Positions 10,227 through 25,159 are shown, counted from the stretch's first letter. The stretch is 64,000 bases of DNA from Ifrita kowaldi (GCA_013398055.1 VZRS01010803.1:995098-1059097); one strand, 5' to 3'. Numbers and translations: made by a program. Notes: generated by a model not told the origin, from the letters alone.

Positions 10227-13200
10227 ACTGGGTTAGAGTTATTGAAGCCATACATTGCATTCATTCATTGAAATGTTGCATTTCCTCCACATTCTTCAAG
10301 TAGTTCCGTTCATTTGTTTACATTTTGAAGATCAGCAGCGCTCCAGGAGTTATTTCCTCATAAGCTTTATTTACAATAGGAAAAGCACAGGTTTTTATGA
10401 ATAAATAGTGATGAATCTGTGTAATACATATTTCTCACTGGTCAAAATAGATGTCTAGGACTGATTATTTCATCAGCTTTACCATATGCCGTGAATATTC
10501 TTAAAATTTTGGCAAAGCTAATATTGTAAGTATTTGCAATTCTTAAATTCTGGAGGCAACACCTAAAACAAACCCAGACCACTTGGGTTTTTTACCTCAG
10601 TACCTCCAAGTCCCACTCGATATGTACTGCTTTGTACTGTTTTACAGTAGGGAATGGAGGCAGAGGTTGGCTTGCTCATCCCTGCCCTTCACTTAGGGGA
10701 TGAGGAGTGTACCGCTCATCTGATTGTAACTAGAAACAACTGCTGAACTTTCATCTGTTAATTAGCCTTTCATTGAGGCCTGCACTGCTGTAGCATCTGT
10801 TACTCATTATATCTTGTTTAAAAAAAAGCCAGTAAGAAAAAAAATATAGGAGGGATAAAAACAATGAGGTATTAGTTTAGAGCACAGAATTGATAACAAA
10901 TGTTCTATTTCTGGTTTCTTTGCTGCCATGGAAGCCTTGTACCTTCATACAAATAATATAACCGTCTTTCATCACCTGTTAAATGAAGTCTGTGCCTGCT
11001 GCTTGCAGGTGCTTTGATTATTTTTAGTTCATGCATGTATCAGTAGAAAGCTTTGAAAATTCTTGGTTTTGCTTTTTTTTCCCTCTGCCTGTGATGTCGT
11101 ATTCTTGTTGAGTTATTTTACAGCCACGGTTGTTACCAACCTTACCAAGCTTTTCCCTGGATGGCTTTTCACTTTCCTCTCTACTGTGCAGGCTCCTGGG
11201 GAGCCCAGAGGGGCTCCAGCGCTGCGGCAGCTGGAGCCCACAGTGCAAGGCTGCAGGAGGCAGTGCCAGCTGCTCTCAGACACCGGGCTGCGAGTTGTCA
11301 CTACACCCGTGTCACCAGTGTCTCCTGAGCTCCCTGCAAGGATCTAACAAGCTTGTGAGATTGACCTGGGATTTTTAGAAGAGTAACAAGGAGAATTTGC
11401 GTAGTGATTGGGAGAGGGATTTATATTGTAGCTCTTACTGTTTTGGGGTAAAGTATGAGGGGTATGGCTGCTGCCTGTTCCCATACAGAATGCTTATTTC
11501 ACACCATAATTCATGAACAGGTCTTCCCTGCTGTGTGCAGCGTGTGCTTAGCTGTTGGAATGATGCTCTGCATAAAGCTACAGTGCAGTCTGTGCTGATT
11601 TTTGCTTCAGACTAGCTTCTGTGTCTTTTCAGTAAGTTTTATCTGTTGGAACATCTACACTATGCCCTGGCACAACCTGCCCAGTCTTACCTAACACACC
11701 AGAAGAGCTTGGTGCAGGGCATGTATGTGAGGTAGCAGTAACAAAGCACCAATGAAACGTTTCAGGCCTCTTTCAGCTGCATTGTGACCTCAAGAATATG
11801 TAGAAGAATTGTAATGCCCCCTTTGATGGTGGTAGCAAGCTGTTGGCAGGGCTTAGTCCACCACACCTGACCTTTGTAGCTGCAAGTTGCTGCCACCCTT
11901 TGTCCTCTCCTCCTTCTCTTGCTGCAGGCTCCTTGGGCCAGATCCAGTGAAGGTGCAGTGCTAATTCAGCCTGCTAACCCAAGGGCAAGCTTTCTGGCAG
12001 AAGGGACAACAGTTTTACTGTAGTAGGAGTAGGAGTAATGTCCATGCACTAGGTGTCGTGGTTCATTCACTTCAGCAGCGCCCACCTTAACAGCTTCTGC
12101 CGTCCCTGCAGTGTGCCAGATCAGCACCAAAGTGATCACAGAAATAAGCCAAGCTGAGATAACTGTGAAGATGTAAAAGAACCTGTTAGGAGCTCTTTAT
12201 CTGCCATTTTCTTACTTTACAACCATACATGAGTAAGCATTTTCTTGGGAGGTTGCTGGGCCCCGGAGCCTGGACTTGCTGTCCAGTAAACTTACCTTGC
12301 AAGGTAACCCTGAATGCCTAAACTCAGTTGATCCCCCTCTCCTTGGTTTGTTAGCTTCGGGGTTTTTTTTTTTACTTCTTTAAGGACAATGATGGGTACT
12401 TTTCTTTAAGTGTTCTCTTCAGACTGAAGGCAGTCAGAGTGCACGAGCTTCAGCTGCTGAGCTGGTGTGAAATAGGAGCCCTTTCTATCCCTCCTGCTGA
12501 AGTGAAGGTCACGGGACCAGAAAGGAAAAAATTGGAAAAGAAGTCTTGAAGGCTTTGTAGTCTGGGACTTGAGACTCTTGGCTGGTTTGAATTGATGTGG
12601 GTTTTGGTCTGCACACTGGGAGTTTTTTTCTGCTTTAGTCCAGCAATGTTTGTTTTTTTTCTTATTCATGTCTCTGATTAATAATAAGGCAGCGATTAAT
12701 AATTAAAAGTTCTGTGTATCCAGATCTGTGTTCTTGATTCCACATAATTTATAAAACTAATTCCTTTACCCAGAGGACCAAGCATTTTTGGCATGTCAAA
12801 ATGGAAACCTTTGCTTCCTGTATTTCTCTTAAGTATACCTCCCTGCTCTTTCCCCATCTCTTGTCTTTGTCTGTAGGGACTGGAATTTTTGCTTAGCTGA
12901 AATTCCTGTTTGTCTTGCACACCTTGAGTATTCATTAGTTTCCTCTATTGAAATCAATGCCAGACCTGTGTTGCTTGATCTACTGCTGCAATTAAATGCA
13001 AATTGAACCAGTTTTGCTCAATGTTAGTCTACATTACAACTCACTAATTAAAAATGCCTAAGTCTTGAAAAACCTGAGTCACTGAACTTCCCAGCCTGGT
13101 ACAACTGTCTGTGACTTGTGTTGCAGTGGCAGAAGGCAATTGGTTTGGAGTTCAGGGGACAGCAGATGCCTCTCAGATACTAAATAAGTAGAAGACAGGG

Positions 13201-16200
13201 TATTACCCCTTCCTGTTTGCCACTGCTTTAATAGAGATTGAAAAAGTTTTTTTTAATATGGTTATTCACAACTGGTGGGTTTAATTCAACCAGAAACTAG
13301 TGTGAATGACCAAGCAGGCAGGTCTGTGCTTGTCATGTTTTTGATTTGTTCTGTTTTGCTGTAAATCCAGGGCTTTTAGTTTGCCCCCATAATCCTGCTT
13401 TTCTGGGAGCCAGGGTGGGAGGAGTGCTCCTTCTCCGAGTTCAGTCCTGTCTGCCGCACTCAGTGGTGTCACATCTCTTTTTGCATTAAAATCAAGTTTC
13501 CTCTTCCTGCTTGTTTTCTCCATCCCTCCTCCCTTGCACATCTCTACCCTGTTTTGATTTGTCCTGTACATTTTCCTTTGGTATTGATGCTTCCCAAAAA
13601 CTTCTCCTGTTAGGACAAATTAGTGTTCTATCAAGCATGCCTTTTAATATTACCTGTCTTCTATGTAGGGGGAAGATTCTATGGGGCCTGATTTTGAAAT
13701 TCCCCTTGGGATGGGGAGATTATGACTCAGCACACTTTCCCCTGACTGTGTTTGGAGGCATGGCTATGTAGGGAGTTTAGCTGGGAACACTCTATAGAAC
13801 AGCTAGTAGATGTGCTGGTAGGAGTAGGCGTATTGGTGGGTAGCTATTTACTGCCCTGTGTACAATTACTGCTTAATTGCTTTTCGTTGGAGTTGTTTTG
13901 TAAACTGGTTCCACCTGTGTTCATTTCTTAGGCCAGTCTTAAGCATCTTGGGAAGCTGGTGCCACTCCACAGGCTGTATATCTGGGATGTTTTGGGTTGT
14001 GGTCACTTTTTGGAATTTTGTCTCCTCAGAAGAAGACCACCTGTCTAAAAGTCATGCCCAAACCACAATCAAAACACTGAAGTTTTTATTTCAGTTTTAG
14101 TGTCACTACTAGAAAAATTTGTTCAAAGGAAATGCTTAAAACTAATGGTGCTTCTTTTCCCTATTCCTAGTGCCTTGTCATTCCTAACATTTATCCTGAG
14201 TACTCAGATTGTAGATTCTAAGCGATGTTGTTTGATTTCTTGGAATTTAGCATGGCATAGACTTCTGGTTTTGATACCAGTGTTGTCAAAGGACAGTACA
14301 CCTTTTTGCATCTGCTGAGCAAGTGTGAATTTACTATGCTTGTCCAGTCTGTCATTACAGTCCCAGTACCAGAGAATGAGTTGATCAAATACAGCCTCCA
14401 CAAAATGGGCTGGCTGCTGTGTTACAGCAGTTTGACCATTAGTGATCTGTACGGGACGTGAACCAGTGCTCCAGTACTGACTGATGCATGGGTCAGATTC
14501 CTTGTGCCCCTGGGCTTCTGGGAAGTGCATTTGTTGGTTGCCTGCGAGCACTGCGTGGAAGGAGGGCTGTTAGGAGTTTCACAGTGACAGTGATGCTTAG
14601 TCTCTTAATGTGAAGTAGAGTTTTGCCTATGTAAGTGCAGATCCAAAAATGCAGAGAGCTCTGGTTTTGGCACTCAGGTTTTTGTTTTGACCTTGCCTTT
14701 TATTGCTGTAGTTTTTATCCCTCTCTGTGGCTTCTTCTGATTACAACAAAGTAAAAGAAACGGGCATTTTGTAAGCAGCAGAGCAGCATGCCATTGAAGG
14801 CTGTTTTACATTGGCATATATAACATTTTCCACTTGGTTGATCACTGGAGTAGACTCCTGGAGTAGGCTTGGTCTCCTAATTCCTGCTCTATCATTAATC
14901 GCTAACATAAACAGGGATAAACTCTTCCCATGTCCTTATATTTACTAGGAAGTCTAATTCAAGTGAGCTAATAGGAAGCACTGAACAATCCAGTGAAGAG
15001 TGCATTTCTTCAGTTCTTCCTGTTGAAATCAAGGCCTCTCTCCAGTTCCTGTTTTAGTCCTGTTACCATTAATAACCCCTCCTAAGCCGGTGCTGCAACT
15101 TGCATTCCTCTGCTGTGGCTGAAGGCAAAGTTGTGATGAGGAGGAGGTTGGTGCATCCTCCACTGGGGGAGTTTCCTGCCCAGCACTTCCCTTTGCCTGT
15201 CTGAGAGCAAGAGTTAAATTGTGGCAAGCAGGGCAGTGGGGAAGGATGGGGGCCACATTTTTATTCAGGAGTGCTGGATTCAGCTGAACTTCGGGCATCA
15301 GCTGCTTCTCTCACTGTTACATATTTCATCGTGCCCAGAATTGGAGTTTTAAGTGGCACAAAGAGATACAAAAGAGAGGGCAGGCCAGCGCTGGGGGTGC
15401 TGGAAGGGTGTGTGAGGAGAAGTGATAAGAGATCTGATTTAAGTAGCAAGAGTAAGAGAAGGAAGAGGAGAGTATTGTTTTTTGTTTATTTTTAAACAAC
15501 CAGGTGGAACACCTGCCATGAGGTGGCCTTTGTGTGGAGAGAGAGAAACTGAACCTTGGAGCCTAGTTAAGACTGGGTGGGTGTATCAGCTACTGTGCTT
15601 GTAAGCATGGGAACTAGTGCCTGCACTCTTCTGTACAAAACCTGATACTTACAGCAAATACTGCAGAGATTCCTAGTTTAGGGTTGGAATGTGGCATTTC
15701 AGAAAAAGCAGATGTTCTGCTGTGCATGGGTATGTCTCCTGCTACCAGAGCGTTTCTCTGCTGCCCTTTCTCGTTCTTTGTCATGCCTGAGGTTGGTTAA
15801 GATCTTGCAGAAGAAAGTAAAACTAATGCATAATTCATTCATGATGAAATGTTTGATTCCTGACCCTTCTGAAGGACTGTTTAACTTCCAAAGATTGAAA
15901 TACAATTATGTTTACTTTAGCATGCCCAACCTTGCTCATTGCCCTTTCCCAATAATGGTTGCTATATGCTTTGAGAGGAATAGCCATGCATTTTTATTTT
16001 TAAGATTTGCATATTCATACCAAAATATAGGTTCCATCTTTTCCATGAAACAATGAGTAGGATTAGGGGGGAAAAAGAATACTGAAAAGAAAAGGCAGTC
16101 CCTGCATTCTCTAGCGCAGTGTCTGTGGAAGAATCCTCTGGCTTGTTTTTCCTCAAGGGTTTGCTTTTATCCACTTTCTTCACTTTTAGCTGCTATTTGA

Positions 16201-17000
16201 AATGTACACTAACTTCATAAAATCATAATAGGCTATCTCCGGGGAGGTCAAATATAGAAATTATACTTAACTGAGTCCACTGAAAAGCTAACAGAAATAG
16301 AACTCAGCCACAAATAATATAATGCTGCAGGAGTAATAATACACTATATTCTGGCTGGTTGTTTGGGGTTTTTTTTTCTTTATATTCTTCCCTGTGCATC
16401 GTCCCTGGTAGTTTGGTTTTGGGCATTGATCCTGTGTAGCTCCAGATGGAGCATGTTCAGAAGAACAGTGGTTTCTACCATGAGATTTTGATGGGGCATG
16501 CTTAAAAGAATGCAAGGATTCCTCTTCTCTCAGCTCTAAAGCTCTGGTTGGGCAAAACTGATTTGAGGTAATTCTTACCAAGGAAATCCAAAAAGAGTCA
16601 GTTTTAATTTCTAGAATTCAGTTTAATTAACTACACTTAATTACAATCAATGGAAACTTTTCCAGTAAAAAGGAAGCTCTTGACTGGGTGGTTTTGTAAT
16701 CATTGGACTAATACCAGATGTATTAAGAACAAAAGTGAACTCATGGATAAAGATCTAACAATTAAAATTAGGTACTGTCATCATGTCTACAAGCATCTCA
16801 GGTATGTAATCATGTGAACACTGTATGGCGCAGAGGGGCATGTCTGACCACAGGGTTATTAAGGGCAGGAGATTTGGGTTTGGATAATACAGAAAGTGAA
16901 TGGCTGAGGGAAGCACAGAATCCAATGCAATGAGTCCTGGTTTTGTATTTTATTCATAGGTCTACTGGCTTTCTACCATGGATCTCTAGTCCTGGTGTCT
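10227..17000. other. Unassigned noncoding DNA
   Basis: No gene or repeat is recognised. A GC-richer patch lies at about 11180-11340 without a strong CpG cluster. G/T junction motifs occur at 12359-12373 (G4T11) and 16365-16377 (G4T9). Confidence 0.5.
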
Positions 17001-20000
17001 GTTGTGAAAGGAGCTTTGCATAATGTATGATTCCTTTTGAAGTGGGCTTGAAATACTCCTTCTGGGTGCTGTTCTCTGCCTTGGGGGATGGACTGTAAGA
17101 ATTACAAGCACTGATTGAAGACCTGCAGAGTATCTGGTTTCAGGGTCTTTCTGCCTATACAGAAAATAATGTTTTTGTTTAGCAACAGTGCAAGCAGAGA
17201 GTGGTTTAGGAGATCTGTCGTGTCTGCAGCGGTGGGGCAGGTTGACTGCTGAGAAGCTGCTGGGTGACAGTGAGGGATTCCCTGGTTATTGCCAAGTTGT
17301 CTCTATTTATTTACTTACCTTATTTTATGCTCCCATCCTGACAGTAATGAATTTTGGTAATTCACAGTGGGGAAAATTGACTGGCAAAAGAATTGGGTTC
17401 TGTGCTTGATGGGATTTGAACCCTGCGTATGACTTTGGGTTTAACAAGAGCTTGCTTGTAGCAAATAGTGTGCTCCTTCTGTGGGGAGCAGAAAGTGAAG
17501 TTGCAGCTCTGCCAGGCAGGGGAGAAGGAGGGAGAGGCAGAACTCCAGGAAATGGTAAGTTCTTGCCCGAATGTAGATGCTGTTCTCTGCTGTGAACTTT
17601 TGTACCTGTAGTACTCTTGGATTCAGCTTTACCAGTGGGAGCACTTAGCTGCTGGTCAAGAAACACGTTCATGAGAGCCAGGAGGAGATTTCTGGGGGAA
17701 GAGCTGCAAAGGCAATGGAAACAAATACACATTAGAAACAGATTAGATTCCTGAATCTTAGCAAATTGAAAAATAACAGGATAACTTAGGCTTTAGAAAA
17801 CCTACTGGAAATGAGCCAGAACTTTTTGCAAACTGGAATGACCTTAGCCTTTCTTAAATTGCTCAGTGTGAGACCGCAGTTAAAACAGGGATTAAAAATG
17901 AGCAGAGTTCATATTCCTACCTGCAAATCAATGGATACTTTCCATGCTTGGTGGGAAAACAACCCAAGAGTAGTGTTGAGAAGACCTCATAACAAATCGA
18001 GCATGTATGAGACAAAGAATCAGAAGAATAATCTTAAATTTAGAATTGTGGTGGTAAAGCAGCATGGGCATGGCATGTAAAGTACTTGGGTTTTCTTCAA
18101 GTTCAATTGAAGCTTTAATTTGTGGTGCAGTAGTTTTTGAAATGCTGACATTACCAACGATTGACAGTACAAGTCAGTCAGATTTATAGTGAGGACTGGA
18201 AAATGTTGAACACAGTGGACAGTAACTATTTTTTTGAGAAGTGTCTCTAAATTCATCCCCTTGGAGAAATTCTGTATCTCTTTCAATTCACATTTCAGGT
18301 TTACTGACTGAAAATCTCTGTGGCTTGACTGGTTACAAATGTTTTCATGCAAGCACATTAGCTTTTAAGTTGGTACATAAGCTGCTTTTTTTTAAAGAAA
18401 GTGAATAAGCTTGTAAAATAGTGTGTTGGAAACAAAAAAAGTCTTTTTTTCATATAGACAGATCTGATTCATCAGAGAGCATCAAGATAATTGTCACGAT
18501 TTTCATTTTAAAAGGAAACCAAGAAATCTTGGCACAAGTGTAAAACTTTCTGTTGCTATACTGGCCTGTTGCCTGGAGCTAAATATTTGCCTCATGAATT
18601 TTCCTTTCCCTATCAGGAACAGGAAGCAATGTTACAGATGAAATGCATTAAGGTTTGTAAGTGATGTCTGTTATTCAAAAAAGGAAAGATGCCTGCATGT
18701 TACATGATTTATCAACAAGACAAAACAATTTTTATTCTGGCTGAAATTGGGATGGTCACTTTTTGTGAGTATTTCTAAGGTGGAGATTTGTACCCACGTG
18801 CTGCAAGTCTAATGAACACACATATTAGAGTCAGGTTTAGTTAAACAATTCCAAATGCTGTTAATATGACGGCACATTTCCCTCTATTTTTCACTTAATT
18901 TTTCTTTTATTTTAATGAGCGCAGCCACCAGCCATTCAGGTTCTTGCCATTGCTTCTCAGCCTTTTGTGTTTCATGCTCTTATGGTAACTCTTCATCTTC
19001 CCTTTGGTCCCTGAAGAGGGGCAGCTGTGGTTGGCAGCAAGCAGCTGCATTTTCTATCCTGTATCACTCCCTCTGTGACAGGCTGTTACCTGAAGTAAGA
19101 GGAAAGAGAAACCAATCCTGTCAAGAGACTGCAAGGAAGGCCGTGGAAATAGGGAAAAGGCATTTTAAGATGCTGTTCCTTTCAGGGGCTTCTGGAAATG
19201 CTCCTACTTGGTACCTGCTGGCATCCCAGGCTGGGTACTACAGGCATGCTCTTGGGTCCATTGTGTATTTAATCAAACACAATAAACGTGACAATTGGCT
19301 CACCTTTTTGTACTGCTTGGGATGAGGTAGAGGGTGAGGAATTGATTCATGCCCTACTCTTAATCATAAGGGAATTCAAAGCCACCACACCACATTTAAG
19401 TAGCAGATAATATAGTGAAGGGCTCTCTGAGGCTGCAGTAGCAAGGTTTTTCTCCAGCTTGGGTTGTTTTGAGACAATAAAGGTAATAGTGCTAACTGTG
19501 ATTTTCACTAAAGACTGATGAAGGGCTTTTTGTTGTAACTGTGTATCCTACAAAATCTGCTCTGTGTGAGGAAGATATTAGTGACATTTAACAATAGTAA
19601 TTCATCCAGTTTGTATCTTTATTGAATCTACAAGGGCCTCACTTCATTCTGTATTTTTCTGCTTTTTAAATAACTGTTGCCATCTTTATGGTATTAAAGG
19701 ATAAAATTTAAAATGTGAAATAAATTAGCCAAAACACAGAGCTTCAGGTTTTTTGCTACTTTCTGTTTCTCTGTTTCTAAAGTTAGGTACGTTGGTTTTT
19801 CCCCAGTGTTTCTCCAGGGATATCATGTTATCTGATGTTGTTTAATTATTTCCCTCTCACTGCGTATTGTAAAGTAAGATTTCTGATCTCCAGCACAGAG
19901 TTGCATATTTTATTCTCTTTATAGGTAATTCTCAAAACTTTTCCTTTCATTTTGCCTGTTTTATGCAGCTGTTAAAGGGCTTCCTTCTTAGCTAAGCATA

Positions 20001-23000
20001 CCTGACATTAAATATTCACTGTGTATATTATTACTACACATTTATAGTTTGTGAGTTAAGCTAGTTTGAATGAGAGTTTGGCACACAATGGAGTTTTTCC
20101 ATCTATTCTGGAAAAGCTTTGCATGGTAATAAGGCCTGCAGTTAGCTGAAGTACTCTTGTTTCCTAATGGATTCTGCTTTCTTTAGACTGTCAAGGAATT
20201 GAGTGAGAGCACTGTGGTAGCTGTGCTTTGTATCTACCTGTGCATTATCATATGTCCTTGCAGGAAGCAGCCAGAAGAGTTCTAGAAAGTATCTGTACTG
20301 TCTTTGATGTTTAGATTTTTTCATTTCATAGCCTTTCAAGAATTTCAGCTACTAATGAAAACTCCAGTCCTACCAGGGACCTATCTACTGGCCTTGCAAT
20401 CTGTTGATTTTGCTGGGCAGGCATTTGTCTTTGTGAAATGTATCAAGTTAAATGCTTCCAGTTTCTGATGCATGTCAGAAACCATTTCTTACATTGAGGA
20501 TTTTCTATTTAACTTCTTCTTGAGTTTTATTGCATAAAAGCATTGAGGTATAAAATAGCTTTTTGTCAATCAATTATAGTGTTCGTGTGTTAAAAATTGG
20601 ATGTGTGTACAGTGTCACTGATCTGCAGAAGTCTTTAGTGTGTAAGAACTGCCCTTCATTCAGATGACTTATTAAAAAAAAATAGAGAGAAATTAGAGCC
20701 AAACTGATACAGCTCAACCCGAAAAAGTACCTATTGATTGTCAGAATTGGAATGACCTGCATTAGCAGCTTCAAATGGAGAGATGGAAAAGAGGAGGGAG
20801 CGCAAGCAGGGTGTTTAGGCAAGACAAAGATGATAAATAACTAAAAACACTGAAGGAAAGGTCAGGAAGTTTGGAGCTCAGCCTAGCTAAAGCTCAAGGT
20901 GTGTGGCATTGGGATTGTGCCCTGTGTCACTGGTTTTGAGAGCCAGCAGAGGAAGCATCCGTCTCCTTTCTAATCCCTCATGCACACAGGGACACTGGAG
21001 GTTGCTATGAAAACTTTCAAGCTCTCATTGCAAATTCTCTCTAGCTACAGCAAATTATCACACACAGAGATTTTGTCTGGCTGTTCTAATGCAAATGGAC
21101 AACATGGATTCTTCTGTCACAAAAAAAAGTGATATTGAGCAACCCATCTGCATGGGTGTTTTGCCTGGTACAAATGCTGGGAATATAGCTGTTTCACTCT
21201 ACCATGCTTTCATTCAGAGTCAATTTAAAACTACTGTTTTTATTTGTGCCTTTCAAACTGTGAAAACTTTGACTCCTGTTTTGTTTCCAAAGATATTTAC
21301 TAATGAGGAGCTGATGTAATTTGTTTTGGAGGACAGGCTCTTTTATACACAGAGTTGTATGAATTGAGATACAGTCTCTGATAAACGTGGACAAAATTAA
21401 TGGGTCTTTACAAGTGGCCAGAACGATATTTATTGTTTGCAAGTTGTGTTAACTCGTAGCAATCCCTTGACAAACAGGCGGGATGGCCTGTTGTGATTTG
21501 CAGCTGCCTGTGCCACAGAATGCGCTTACTAGAGCTTTCCACCCACTATTCAGCTTGCTGTTGCCTGCTTGTTTTCTGTTTTAAAAAGTGTTTTCATTGT
21601 CAAACCACGTCCAAACTATTCAGTGGAAGCAGCCCATTTGCTGGTGCTCCGAGACGCTTCGCTTTGTCCCTGCTGACACCTGATGATGGACGCAGAATAT
21701 TCTGAGCCGAATGGTAAATATGAGTCTTCTACTTATGTCACTGTTTTTGGAGATATTGATTTTATTCAGGTCCAGCACATGTTTTATGAATCTGATTGCA
21801 TGTGGATGAGGTCACAGTACTGTCCAGAGCTCTGGATACCAGCAAAATCCCGTGGATGTAAACATATGGAAAAGACAAACTGCATAGGGGAAAAAAAATC
21901 TTGTTTGCCGAGTAGTGCTGTGATAACAAAGGAAGATTTTTGGTTTCTGTTATTTCTGAAAACATAAAAATCCTACAAAAATGTGTAGGATAATAACAAC
22001 ATCTGATAGTGAACAAGGGTCTTCTGTGAAATCTGACTTTATAGGCACCACAAAGCTAAACAGCATGAACTGACGAGGAGCTACCAAAAAAAGGGTATTT
22101 GGAATGCCTGCCTTGGTAAAATAGGAAAAACATGTAGAAAAGCCTGAAATTATGGGTACAAACTGAGTGCTGAGTTCTGGGAGAAGATTGCACAAAAATC
22201 TGTAGATACGGATGAATAAGATATATAAAAGTCTGTGCACTGCATCTTGCATTCTTTGCACTTTTAATTTATTAAAGGTTTTTCTGCTCAGTTAGTGCCA
22301 TATCAAATACTGAAATTGGATAAGAGCGCTCCAAAGGAACTTTTCTGATTTGTTTCTAGAATCCTTGTTTGTATTTTAGGAATTAATGCAGTTCTTAGGG
22401 CACAGTTCCACAGATATGTACATTTTGTTTTCTTGCACTACCTAAAGGGAACTGCTCACGTGGTCAATCAAATGCATAAGCCTTTGCAGAATTAAATATT
22501 AAAAAAATAAGTTCTCAAAAATATTTCTATGCATTTAAATGTTTTTAAGATATATAGGTAGCAGGTGTTTTGCTGTTTTATCTCAGGTATGTTTCCGTAT
22601 CATTTCTAAGGTGGAAAACCCCAACTTGTTTCTTTCTTTTTGTTTCTCTACCTTTTACATGCTCACTCTCTCTTTTTATTTTTTAACTCAACAAACCAAA
22701 GGATACTTTTAAAAATTGCTTGCTTCTAAAAATCTAGAGGTGCTACAATGATATCAAACTTTTAAAAAAGGGAAAAAAAGTTTTCATTTTGATGTTGGAG
22801 AGTTTTTGGTCGTCTTCCTACTGTGCAAGTGTTTATATTTTAAGTTTTTAAGGAAATTATTTTCAAATGGTTTCTGATTAGTGGCTTGGCCCTGCTTCAT
22901 TGTCACGCTGATTTTCATATGGTTCTCTTAAAAATAAAATATCAGCAAGGCAGACATGGTAACAAGGGAGAGCCAGCAGTCCTGGATATTTCTGGACACC

Positions 23001-23569
23001 TTAATGTGCAAAAAGCATAGAGGGAAGAGATGGAACTGGGGAAGCCAGGTCCTGAGGCGGGCAGCCAGGTGAGGGAATGTGAGGTGAGGAGGGATGCAGT
23101 GGTTAGAGCAGCACGGAGCGGGACAGCTGGAAAGAGTGCAGTAAGAATGCAGTGTCTTTTTCTCCTGAATCAGGGAAATTTAACGTGTGACTTATGGCAT
23201 CACCTAGTGGGCTAGAACAAAGGGAGTGTAACTGGCAGCAGAGATGCAAAATGTCAGAAAAGTGAGATGCTGAGGGGAAATGCTGTGTTGTGGCTCTGGA
23301 TGCAGCCAGCAGTGCTGCTGCTGGCTGCAGGGTTGCAGCTCCCTGATGAGTGAAGTGAGGCTGACAGCTGTGCCAGCTCTGCACCCCTGCACTCCTGTGC
23401 TGCCATAAATAGAGAATTGGAGCAGTGCCGGGGTACCCAGATGAGATGTTCTGTGCTGGCTGAATCACTGCTGACCAAGATGGGATTGTCAGCACTGGGA
23501 CCTGGCCTTCAAATCATTGCCCCTTGTACTGGGAGGTGCATGGTTTCCCTGCAGAATGTCATTAATCCA
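17001..23569. other. Unassigned noncoding DNA
   Basis: AT-rich single-copy sequence. A 136-codon plus frame (18915-19325) and shorter frames around 21.1-22.3 kb show no domain and no persuasive splice-site framing. Nothing else stands out. Confidence 0.5.
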
Positions 23570-23609
23570 GGTTATTCCCTACCGGGGCTGGAATCTCCAC
23601 ATCTCTGAG
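23570..23609. repeat. Dispersed direct repeat, copy 1 (40 bp)
   Basis: Begins GGTTATTCCCTACC and ends GGAATCTCCACATCTCTGAG. It is 37/40 identical to 24491-24530, about 920 bp downstream in the same orientation. Confidence 0.95.
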
Positions 23610-24490
23610 ATGTGTTATTGCTGCAGTTCCAGCATTCATTGCTTTCATTTATCAGCTTGAGATACGTGAATGCCAGGTACACAGAAGTACTCTGTAAATA
23701 GCTGGAGATGTGTAAAGGATTGGAGGGAAAAGTACAAATAAAATCATTTCCAGAGCACATTTAATTTTTTGTTTGCTCACATGCGGAATACGTAACTAAA
23801 TTAATAAAACTTCAGTTACTGAAAAAAGAGTTTCTTCATGGCTATGCAGTCAGTAACTTTAAATTTATTCTCTTACTGCTGGCCAGACGAATTTAATACT
23901 TGTTTAAGCTGATGAAATTGGGCTGCTGCTTTGTCACAGTGAAACATGTGTTTCCTTAATCCTCCTAGGACACTGTGAATCAGAGGGTAGTACTTTGCCG
24001 ATATTCTCTTCCATTTTTTGCTCCTTTTCCACTGGATGGTGAGCAGCCTTGTGCCGTGGCATGTGTCCACCACATCAGCACGCTGATTAAGCCCATCACC
24101 CAGTGTTGGTGTCTCTCCTCCTCTTAGGTTCTATAAAAACTGCTATTTTATTATTATCTGGTAAAGAATTGTATGTGCTATGTCCCATCCTGTACATTTG
24201 CTTCTTTGTGTCAGTTTTTTAATCTTGCCGGGATAAATGAGGCTTTGGAAAACCACAGTGATGACTTTAGTATAAGGGAAGGCTTGAATGTTAACTTGAT
24301 TTCATTTATGTCCTGTGATATGTAAATCCACTCTGGTTTTCTCTGCCATATTGTAAGTAATAGGTGCTGGTTGCATCCTTGTCTCTGATGTTAATGGCGT
24401 GAAGAGCAGGATTGCAGCTCTTGGTGCTCTCGCCTGCCCCTGCAGCTGCTGTGATGGCTGCTGGCAGCCCTTGTGCCTGCTCTGGGCTCT
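23610..24490. other. Spacer between the two 40-bp repeat copies
   Basis: Unassigned single-copy noncoding DNA. No extension of the repeat similarity was seen on either side. Confidence 0.5.
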
Positions 24491-24530
24491 GGTTATTCCC
24501 CACCAGTGCTGGAATCTCCACATCTCTGAG
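24491..24530. repeat. Dispersed direct repeat, copy 2 (40 bp)
   Basis: Begins GGTTATTCCCCACC and ends GGAATCTCCACATCTCTGAG. It differs from copy 1 at three positions near the middle, and flanks are unrelated. Confidence 0.95.
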
Positions 24531-25103
24531 CCTCTGCACAGGGGCTCGACCCAGATGCATTTGCAGATGCACTTGGTCATAAGTAGCAGTCCCTGGTGTG
24601 GGGATGTGCTTGCTGGCTTAGCACTGAGGAGGCAACCAGGGCTGAAATGAAACTTGCTCTTCGTTTTCATATTAGTCCTCCACCTAATGACCTTTTTGTC
24701 CTGACAAAGTGACTGTACCTGTTTTTTAGCTGGCAGAAATCTGTCAGCCTGGCACTTTGGTCCTGAACTCAGAAATACATTGTGATTGAATCATGATGCT
24801 GGTCTTTCCATTTGCTGAAGCTTGCAGTAGCTGCTCAAGAGGAATACAATGCCCTGCTAACTCCGCTGTGTCAGTGTTGGCTTCGTCATGACACCAGAAA
24901 CATCTTTTGTTCACTGCTAGTTTGTAAAGCTTTTCCTGATTGTTTTTAAATTGATGCTACCCACTGGGAGAAGTTATAGGTGGTTATTTTTTTTGGAAAA
25001 GCATGAATGCACAAATGTGCCTCTACTTACTGTGTGTCAGCTACAGTCTGAAAATTTTGAGGAAAAGAACACATTATTCGATGTTAGTAGATTTGATAGT
25101 AAT

Positions 25104-25159
25104 GGGGTTTTTTTCTTTTTCTTTTTTTTTTTTTTAACTTTTTTTCTTTTTTTTTCTGA
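25104..25159. repeat. T-rich polypyrimidine tract with G4T7 start
   Basis: GGGG at 25104-25107 is followed by about 50 bases of almost pure T with occasional C (longest T run about 14). The minus-strand poly-lysine frame over it is a composition artefact. Confidence 0.95.

Noticed and set aside
18915..19325. 136-codon plus-strand frame
   Set aside because: Looks superficially protein-like, but no family is recognised and there is no supporting context.
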